Source: Pogostemon cablin (Eukaryota > Streptophyta > Magnoliopsida > Lamiales > Lamiaceae). From it: DNA of 64,000 nt. Under the pieces are notes generated by a model. That model was not told the DNA's origin and made no database searches. It saw only the letters and a list, made by a program, of their open reading frames with translations. The stretch lies in contig CM043001.1 in NCBI GenBank assembly GCA_023678885.1, forward strand, positions 4,226,001 through 4,290,000, written 5' to 3'. The position numbers and the translations under genes are program-made. How positions within the stretch are numbered: the first letter of the stretch is position 1; every line of letters begins with the position of its first letter. Shown in pieces: positions 56,808-64,000 of this stretch.

Positions 56808-58062
56808 ATGAGTTTATCTTACGCTCAGTGAATGCACTTCGAATTTATAACTCTCAATGTTTGATTTTATTCTTGCACAAGATGGATTGGGAGATTAGCA
56901 TACGCATGTGTGATAAAGAACCGGGAAAATTTACTTGTCACATTCCGAGAACCGATCAACTCAAGAGCTTCACCAAGAGATGGAGGAACAAGTTCCACAT
57001 GGAGAATCCAGACATGGAAAGGACAAACCTTAATGTTTTCAGGTTGTGGGTGTATGACAGCATTACAACTTTAGTTGAGGCAATCAAACGTGTTGGTACA
57101 ACATCTCAGTGGTCCAAAAAGCCGGGTGGAAGTAGAAATTCAAGAGATTTGGAAATAATGAGGGCTTCAAATGGTGGAGTATCGCTTGTACGTTTGACCA
57201 GAAACTTTAATTCAAAAGGGTTGAGTGGCTATTTCAGTATATATAATGGTAAATTGCAGGCATCTGCATATGAGGTAGTGAGTGTGGTTGGGAAGAGTGA
57301 AAGCAGAGCTGGATCGTTTACATCGGAATATGGGATTTCAAAGGTTTTGAACTCGACAAAGAAAGAGAATCTTGCAATTGTATGGAAAGGCAAGACAGAG
57401 GCTGGGAAATTCCTACAAGAGGGAAGAAATTGAGAGTTGGAATTCCTTTAATGGGTGGATTCAGTGAATTCATCAAAGCTGAAAGGAATCTACAAACAAA
57501 TAATGTTACAGCCACCAATTTCGGCAATGATGTTTTCAAATATGTCATCCACCCATTTGCCATGCGCTTTCCTATTCGAATATTATCCTTTCGTAACACT
57601 TGATGGGCACAGAACTAAAAGTTACGATGATCTTATTTATCAGATACACTTAAAGGAATACGGTGCAGTGGTGGGAGATGTCACCATCACAGTTAATAAA
57701 TCAAGTATGTAGATTTCACTATTCCCTATACAGAATCTAGGTATTCCCTATACAGAATCTAGGGTTGCTACCATTGGAGCTTTCTTTGTCTTCGTCGAAC
57801 TAGTAGTTTGGGTTCTTTGTCAAGGTACACCTCACCAGCAAGTTGGGAGGATGTTTTGGTTCTCCTTCTCAACACTTGTGTATGCACATAGTGAAAGAGT
57901 AACTAGCAACTTAACAAGATTTGTTGTGATTATAGGGGTGATTGTGGTGATTATATGGGTGTTTGTGGTGCTAGTTCTGACATCAAGTTACACAGCAAAC
58001 TTGACATCCATGTTGGCCGTGCAGACAGACATCAATAATATGGCTCATTTGTCTATGGATTA
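56808..58062 (+). pseudogene. Glutamate-receptor-like (GLR) channel pseudogene
   Basis: GLRs are plant ligand-gated cation channels of the plasma membrane. Present in order: the end of the amino-terminal ligand domain (IPRTDQLKSFTKRWRNKF, LNVFRLWVYDSITTLVEA, GLSGYFSIYNGKLQASAYEV); the first half of the glutamate-binding domain (GKKLRVGIPLMGGFSEF, YDDLIYQIHLKEYGAVVGD); M1 (IGAFFVFVELVVWVL); the pore loop (GRMFWFSFSTLVYAHSERV); and M3 with SYTANLTSML. The second binding half and M4 are missing. Breaks: a stop and frame change near 57431, another change near 57540, a stop at about 57710, and a deletion between binding domain and M1 where a 22-base segment (tattccctatacagaatcta) is doubled at 57720-57763. 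Introns seem absent in the parts kept. Confidence 0.88.
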
Positions 58063-58065
58063 TTG

Positions 58066-58420
58066 GTCATCATGATATTCGATAAAGCCATTCATATTTC
58101 CTTATTAAAGAAAGTATTGGGAAAACACAAGCTAGTCTCCCAACTTCCCAGCAAGTTTATTTTAAAGGTTCCCAAGTTTATTCCAGAATTTTTAGTACAA
58201 AACCAAGAGGTGAGGAGAGGGGATGATAGATACAAGCAAGTCTTAGCACAATGTCATGAAAAATCCATTGATAGAACTTGGGGAATTGTAGAGGATTTCT
58301 ATGATCGATTTCCAGATTACCGCCTTGAGGACAAGGCGCTTTCAAAGGAGGGAGGAATTGTTAGGGATCAGATTTATATAATAAGGCAAAGAGGCAAGAA
58401 GGCTTGCAATCTACATGAGT
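58066..58420 (+). pseudogene. Chromovirus (Gypsy) integrase tail and chromodomain fragment
   Basis: Directly after the GLR pseudogene comes a frame with HISLLKKVLGKHK (usual FHVSQLKKxxG of the integrase end) and, after a variable linker, a degenerate chromodomain: RTWGIVEDFYDRFPDY and LEDKALSKEGG (usual ATWE...F..FPxFxLEDK). The rest of that retroelement is not here. The frame is open but the Trp/aromatic cage residues are only partly kept, and it has no start of its own. Confidence 0.75.
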
Positions 58421-59086
58421 GGTCAAATAAATATTTAATAAAGTATTTATTGCTGCTATATAGCTGTCAAACATCTCAAGGCCTGAAGTCTTGAGACATT
58501 ATTTTCTTCTTCGTATGCTCCATTTATAACCTGACCTAATTTTTGCAGTTGTGATTCTAATATTTGATTTCATATCTAAGGGGGTCGGCCTTGCTTCATT
58601 CTGCAACTATTTGTTCCGACTTTATTGTATTCGAGAATTCAAATTCCTCATTACAAAAATTCGCCAATCTAAATTCAAAAATCTCTACATATGTCGATTG
58701 TTCAATGTAAAATTTTGAATATGGGAGCGGTGGTGGGAATATAATTAGAAGGGAATGGTCGGTTAATTAGGAATATGATTGAATTAATTATTTAATTCAC
58801 GGGTTAGATAAAAATTGTAATGGACGTAATTTTCTTTTTTATTTATTTAATGAATGAACATTTTGTTAATATACAAACTTTTATTTATGAAATACAAATT
58901 AAAAATCCATTTAGTAGTTATTATGAATTATGGGATTTATGTAGTGGTTTCAACAAACTTTAGAGTATTGGTAATTTATCAATAATTAATTTATCAAATT
59001 CAAGATTATTAAAGATTTATTATACTCATGATGTATCATCACATATGTCCTATTTTTATTTGTAATTGTACCTAGTGTATGCACAA

Positions 59087-59118
<32 letters not shown>

Positions 59119-59335
59119 CATGTTAAAAATGTGGCATATCAAAAGTTACATCAAGAGTTATCATAGGCCATAAAAATGGAGAATTAAAATCTAAACTCAT
59201 CGTACTGTGTGATTGGGTGTTGTAATCAATTTTAAGTAAAAATTTGAAGAGAGAAAAACAATATATATATATATATAAATATAAAATGAAAATGAACAGA
59301 ATTATTACCTTGTGGAAAGCAGTACAAAAGAGATG
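58421..59335. other. AT-rich intergenic sequence with TA microsatellite
   Basis: No gene. A (ta)n tract lies at 59090-59118 and a shorter one near 59260-59275. Confidence 0.6.
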
Positions 59336-59925
59336 ATATCACATGGACACTGATCCAAGTGTTCCAACCACTGAACATAATTCAGTAATTCACCTATTGC
59401 AATGATTAGGAAAGACCAATTAATTTAAGATTGATTCGACACCAGCTTAAATTTGAAACAAATTAGAAAGATGTAATTTTATAAAATTCATTATATTTTA
59501 TAAGATTGATTATAATAATAAAAATAAAACATAAACCAATCAATCAAAGAATAGTACACGGCAATTAATGTAAATAGTAAGATGTTATGTTGGAATCCAG
59601 TAAATACCGAGAGTGGAGAATGGACTCAAGGATCCTGATCCGTAAATACCACAGCGTTTGCAGATCAAAGGAAGATGTTGACCAAGTGTTCCGACCACAT
59701 CATTTCGATCATAATTCACCTATTGCAATTATTTGGAAAGACCAATTAATTTACGGATCCAAAACCAACTTAAAATTTGAAACAAATCAGAAAGATGTAA
59801 TTTTATAAAATTTGATCATAATAATAGTAATAATAACCAATCAATCACATCATCATCTTGACATGAAAAACTTAAGAAAAAAAAAACAAATAGTACAACA
59901 CAATTAATGTAAAAAGGAAAGATCA
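59336..59925. repeat. Diverged tandem repeat of about 340 bp
   Basis: Blocks agtgttcc-accac, attcacctattgcaat, ggaaagaccaattaattta, aaatttgaaacaaat and agaaagatgtaattttataa occur at 59355-59500 and again at 59687-59810. A third short echo (cagatcaaaggaag) is at 59948. No coding role seen. Confidence 0.8.
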
Positions 59926-60356
59926 TTGCCGATCAAATAGTACTTTGCAGATCAAAGGAAGCTGTTGACCGATTCGGCAGGGAAGGGGCTCTCTGACCGG
60001 CCCGCGACCCCAGGGTCCGACAACGCTTGCAAGAGTCGTTGAATTCGATGTATCACATCTGCGTTTGTGAGGTCATATGCAGCCCTTCTGGTTCGGTTTT
60101 GTTAGAGAGTCTTGGAATGAATAAAGCATGTAAATAGTAATAAAGGTACGGCGTGCTAGGGTACTTTGAATAAAGAAAACCCTGTTATACCCCTATCCCA
60201 GAAACAACTCCCACCCCCCTCGTATTATTATTTATTTATTTACTCAAAATAAATACTAACCTAACCACACCCTGCCGTAAACATTAACCTAACCACACCT
60301 CCCGTCAAGAGTATATTCGCCATTCAACACCACATGACTGTCCAAACGGCCGTGTT
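59926..60356. other. Intergenic, upstream of a small tandem-duplicated frame
   Basis: Mixed composition. The segment 59975-60060 is GC-rich. No TATA or gene that I can support, though it might hold promoter sequence for the frame at 60357. Confidence 0.4.
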
Positions 60357-60836
60357 GTGTTGATCGAAACGAGCTCCATTTCTTCCAAGCAGCCACCGCC
60401 ATTGTACACGCCTGGAAAGGAAAGGAAAACCGTTTTATTTCCCAACTGGGCTTTGAAGCCTCAACTTCCGGTGGAGACGAATCCGGCGAGGAGGCTCCTC
60501 TCCTACGGTCACCGCCGACGGACCGTAGAGTTGAGCCAGATCTGACCGATGGATGAGTCGGAGTCGGCTAATTTGGTGTTGCATGTGTTGATCGAAACGA
60601 ACTCCATCTTCTCCAAGCAGCCACCGCCATTGTACACGCCTGGAAAGGAAAGAAAAACCGTTTTATTCCCCAACTGGACTTTGAAGCCTCAACCTCCGGT
60701 GGAGATGAATCCGGCGAGAGGCTCCTCTCCTACGGTCACCGCTGACGGACTGGACTTGGAGCCATTTCCGAAGGAGACGGCTCCGTAGAGTTGAGCCAGA
60801 TCTGACCGATGGATGAGGCGGGGTCGGCTAATTTGT
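60357..60836 (+). repeat. Tandem duplication (228 bp) of a proline-rich coding-like segment
   Basis: Two copies (60357-60584 and 60585-60836) both encode SKQPPPLYTPGKERKTVLFP and NPAR, with an Asp-Glu-rich MDESESANLV start before copy 2. Codon-like conservation and GC content suggest the first exon of a gene or a fragment of one; I do not recognise the protein. Copy 1 ends in TGA at 60543, copy 2 at TAG near 60786 after KETAP. The two frames differ in their last third, so at least one copy has shifted. Confidence 0.6.
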
Positions 60837-61189
60837 GGAAAGGGATCAGGAGCACTAAACACACAACACAACAGTAGCAGCTCCACCCATAAACCAATTC
60901 TACATTAATGGCACGTCATAAATTTATCACCACACACCATTAAAAATTAAATTACCCTAACAATTTTTTTACCAGTGCTGTGTCACATGCAAAAACAAAA
61001 AAAAGAAAGAATATTGTGTCAGTACAAATTAATTCTTTCTTTTTTTTTTATTTAAAACTTGGACTTGGATTATCCTTTAGCACGGCCCTAATTCTGCAAT
61101 TTAGTTTTTATATCAAACGGGCCTGGACATATGCCCCTTTAAATTGCTATCACTTGTTTCTATCTAAAATAATATACTACTGCAAAATA
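60837..61189. other. AT-rich intergenic sequence
   Basis: No gene. A short frame at 60980-61267 runs into the MITE that follows and is not credible. Confidence 0.55.
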
Positions 61190-61191
61190 TA

Positions 61192-61473
61192 CTCCCTCCA
61201 TTCGGAGTATTTATTCACGTTTATACAGACACGAAGATTAATAAGTATTACATCAGTCCCACACTAAGAGTAATTTTTGCTTTTTTCACGTGGATTAAAG
61301 AGTATTATTATTTAATGTGTATTTGGTACTTGTATTAGTGGAAGTGTGGGCTCCATATTTTAATTGTATTAGAGGGAGTGTGTGGATCTCATATGTGTAA
61401 AAAAGGAAAGGGGACCTTTTGGGTGGGACGACCAAAATGGCAAAAAGAAACTCTTTGGGTGGGACGGAGGGAA
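61192..61473. mobile_element. Stowaway-like MITE, less perfect ends
   Basis: Starts ctccctccattcgg and ends gggacggagggaa between TA dinucleotides (61190-61191, 61474-61475). The inverted repeats have a few mismatches. Confidence 0.8.
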
Positions 61474-61491
61474 TATTGTTTTTTTAATATA

Positions 61492-61620
61492 CTCCCTCCA
61501 TCCCACCTCAATCTTTATATATTTTCAATTTGAAGACCACATTTCAATCTTTACATTTCCCTTTTAAATAAATAGGACCCACCATGACCCACAAATCATA
61601 CTAATACACCTACTCACTTT
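61492..61620. mobile_element. Stowaway-like MITE, left half only
   Basis: Starts ctccctccatcccacctcaa after TA. The matching right end is missing; the sequence changes at about 61620. Confidence 0.65.
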
Positions 61621-61930
61621 ATCGTATCGTTATCGTGTATCGACTCATTAAGCATGATTAATATTAACAGATTACATATTAACATGTTAACGACCCGATA
61701 TAAATATAAAATTAGGTAAATATATAATAAAAATACTTATTAATAATTATAAAATATATTTACTTAAAAAATACTTCTAAGTAGTATTTTTTATTTTTTA
61801 TTTTCTTATCGTGTTGTTAACGTGTCGTGTCAACCCTTTTTTCATTTTCGTGTCGTGTCGGAATGAATTCTTATCGTGTCGTGTTTGGGATTGCCTTATC
61901 GTGTCGATAGGAATTGCTACCCCTACTTCT
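61621..61930. repeat. CGTGTCGTGT-rich repeat, possible non-autonomous DNA element
   Basis: Repeated words cgtgtcgtgt, ttatcgtgtcg and gttaacgtgtc near 61624-61700 and 61805-61915, ending near gctacccctac. Its complement begins gtaggggtagcaattcc, a form common in plant repeats. The ends are not clear enough to name a family. Confidence 0.45.
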
Positions 61931-62400
61931 ATATAGCCCTTTAAATTGGTATAACTTTTTATGTCGATAACATTTTATAAAATATAAATTGATATTTAAA
62001 TCGGCTAATTTCGTTAAAAATTATTAACTTTCAACTAATTACAAATTAATCTCGATTTTTATGAAATTACAAAAAAAAAACCATGAGCTTTCATATTTTT
62101 GCAATTTGTAACCGTTGGGCAGCTGAAGTCTGCCCGACCACTGACGTGACATTGACCTTTGTCACGCCAGCTTTAATTTATTGCAAGAAAAACCCCAACT
62201 TGTACTTAAATTGCAATTTAATCCAAACCTTTAAAATTTTGGCAAAAAGACCATCAAATTTATATTTTTATTTTTAAATTGCACCATCTAATAAATATTT
62301 TATATATTATTTTTAAATTTAAAATCCCAAAATTTATTAAGTAAAATAATAAAATTATTATATGAATAAAATATTTTTACTAAAATTATGTGAATAAAAT
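61931..62400. other. AT-rich sequence, possible old repeat
   Basis: No gene. A frame at 62083-62277 is open by chance. Confidence 0.4.
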
Positions 62401-62401
62401 T

Positions 62402-62664
62402 AATTAGAGACACTCTCTTGTGAGACGGGTTTATTGTGAGACGGGTCTATCCAACACTAAAGTATGCTTATTTGTAGTTAAAGTATGTCAATAATGAATC
62501 ATATTATAACACTTTAAAATCATACTTTAATTCATCATCCATTATAATTTAGAAAACATACTTTAACACTCATTAAACATACTTTATCTATATAATAGAT
62601 ATATTTTAACACGTTTCACAAACCGTTTCATATAACTAACATCTCACAAGAGACTTTGTCACTT
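62402..62664. mobile_element. Possible MITE with imperfect inverted ends
   Basis: The left part has agacactctcttgtgagac and the right part ctcacaagagactttgtcac, which are imperfect complements about 240 bp apart. A second gtgagacgggt copy follows the left end. Target duplication is not clear. Confidence 0.5.
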
Positions 62665-63239
62665 AATTATATCTATTAAATAGTAAAAAAAATTATACAA
62701 CCTCTAAATATTTAAATTATTTTAATTTTTAAAATATTTTATAAATTATAAAATTTTTATTTATTGTCTTAAAATACTGCAATGCCCTTAAAAAGTTAAA
62801 AAAATTGTCAAAAATAACTTTTATTTAAACTAAATATTTACAGTACCATTGAATATAACTACGGGACAGAGGGAGTAGTAAAAAATTAATTAAAAAAAAT
62901 TGAAAGACTTTGTAAAAAAAATACTTAATATAACCTTTAGTATTAAATTTTAAAATAAAAATAAATATTTAATATAACCTTTAGTTATGAATTTAAATTT
63001 AAAAATAAATATAAAACTTTTATTAGATGGTGTAATTTAAAAAAAAAATTATGGTCGTTGTAACAACAAATTTTGTATTTATGATAAAATAAATACAAAT
63101 TGGGTATGTAAGCTATTAAAATTTACGGTCCAATCAAATGGCGATACATGGATTTTTCTTAATTAAAATATCAATTTTAATTTATTTTGGAATTTAAATA
63201 AATTAATTTCTAAAATAGATTAATAAATAATTGATAATT
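62665..63239. other. AT-rich intergenic sequence with MITE end relic
   Basis: No gene. gggacagagggagta at 62862-62876 is the right end of a Stowaway-like MITE whose left part I cannot find. Confidence 0.5.
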
Positions 63240-64000
63240 AATTTGAGCCCAACAAATTAAGTGGGCTTAACTTAAATGAGGCATAACCCAAGTCAAGTAA
63301 GCCCAAGTCAAATGAGACCTAACTTAAGTCAAACAAACTCATACAAATTAAATCACGCCCAAGTAAAATAGGCCCAATTATGGTTCAATCAAATTGGAGG
63401 CCCAAGCCCGTAGAGTAAGACCCAAATAGGCTTGGACTTCATCTCTCACCTATATAAAGAGGTCTCCTCCATTCATTTGGAGAGAGATTCAAGCACTCGA
63501 AGATGACGAAGCTCCTGAAGAGATTGAGAACACGAGCAACGCTCCCTCAAGATCTTCAAAGCTTCAAGCGATGAACAAGTGAAGAACAAGCGAAGATCTT
63601 CAAATCTTCAAGGCTTCAAGTGAAGAACAAGCGAAGATCTTCAAGTATTCAAGGCTTCAAGTAAAGAACAAGCGAAGATCTTCAAGTTTTCAAATCTTCA
63701 AGGCTTCAAGCAAAGAACAAGCGAGGATCTTCAAGTGATCTTCAAGTCTTCAAGATTCAAGCGAAGAACAAGCGAAGATCTTCAAGTCTTCAGCTTTAAG
63801 CGAAGAACAAGCTCAGGACTTTCAAGCAGTCTTCAAGTCTTCAGACTTCAAACAACCTTCAAGCCAAGAACGACCACTAATCCGGGATCAAGGCTCCACT
63901 TCTCCCAGATCAAGCATTCTTTGCGGAAAGCTCTCCTGTCAACGTTCAATCTGAATAAAGGTTCAACGCCTCCAAATCAATGTTTTAAGACTACATCCGA
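63240..64000 (+). mobile_element. Start of an LTR or promoter-bearing repeat (cut by window end)
   Basis: 63240-63430 is dense in GCCCA/GGGCTT/AGCCC words. A TATA box, tatataaaga, follows at 63451-63460, and about 30-40 bases later begins a repeat-rich transcribed-like part (63480-63860). The build resembles the U3-R-U5 parts of plant Gypsy LTRs. The 5' end is not fixed and the 3' end is outside the window, so a host 5' region cannot be excluded. Confidence 0.5.
63520..63860. repeat. GAAGATCTTC / CTTCAAG repeat cluster
   Basis: Irregular tandem copies of gaagaacaagcgaagatctt and cttcaagtcttcaaggcttc with unit lengths of about 45-60 bp. GAAGATCTTC is a perfect palindrome and occurs at least four times. 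Confidence 0.85.

Noticed and set aside
61382..61567. 61-codon ORF spanning two MITEs
   Set aside because: It uses the terminal repeats of two adjacent Stowaway-like elements.

Overview
The window is plant nuclear DNA, most likely from a gene-poor, transposon-rich part of a dicot-type angiosperm chromosome. The evidence is Ty3/Gypsy Athila and Ty1/Copia elements with plant primer-binding sites, a CACTA terminus with subterminal repeats, Stowaway MITEs starting CTCCCTCCGTCC, and decayed copies of plant genes with introns (DMC1 recombinase, ABCG transporter, glutamate-receptor-like channel, papain-like protease). I cannot name the species. I see no gene that is clearly intact and no RNA gene.

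Left third (1-27448) is a nest of LTR retrotransposons. A minus-strand Copia element (Copia-A, 1-8079, left end outside the window) sits in the interior of an internally deleted Athila relative (Athila-B, 8080-10798 plus its 3' LTR). That 3' LTR is split at 11744 by a 14.6 kb Athila element (Athila-A, 11745-26387) flanked by the perfect 5-bp duplication GGGGA; the second half of the Athila-B LTR resumes at 26393 and ends at 27448. Athila-A still shows gag, protease, RT, RNase H, integrase and a spliced env-like ORF in order, but carries several stops and frameshifts. Its env-like ORF is itself interrupted by a 1.7 kb insertion with a TCGAT duplication.

The most striking signal is a family of clusters of GGTTCGACC and its reverse complement GGTCGAACC. 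They occur in the U3 part of three Athila-type LTR families, in the 3' non-coding region, and inside the gag-pol reading frame of Athila-A, where they are translated as an in-frame peptide repeat. Other repeats in the window carry their own clusters of different short self-complementary words (ACACGG/CCGTGT at 22287-22505; GAAGATCTTC-type at 63520-63860; TTCTG/TTCAG mini-hairpins at 29953-40942).

Middle (27449-45300) has a CACTA 3' terminus with long AT-rich palindromic subterminal repeats, four copies of a TGTCACG-starting LTR-like repeat that form a roughly 3 kb inverted repeat, an Athila-type solo LTR with CCCAA duplications, a Stowaway MITE, and a short Copia LTR next to a sequence that matches the 5' half of tRNA-Ile.

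Right third (45300-64000) holds gene wreckage. A papain-like protease pseudogene was hit by a deleted Copia exactly at a splice donor and is partly folded into a 0.9 kb palindrome. Next to it lies a DMC1-like gene with all main exons but damaged splice sites and changed Walker A and B residues; its first exons lie in a 2 kb tandem duplication. Then come an ABCG C-terminal fragment fused to a duplicated unknown exon, a glutamate-receptor-like pseudogene joined to a chromovirus integrase tail, small tandem duplications, several MITEs, and the start of one more LTR with a TATA box at the right edge.
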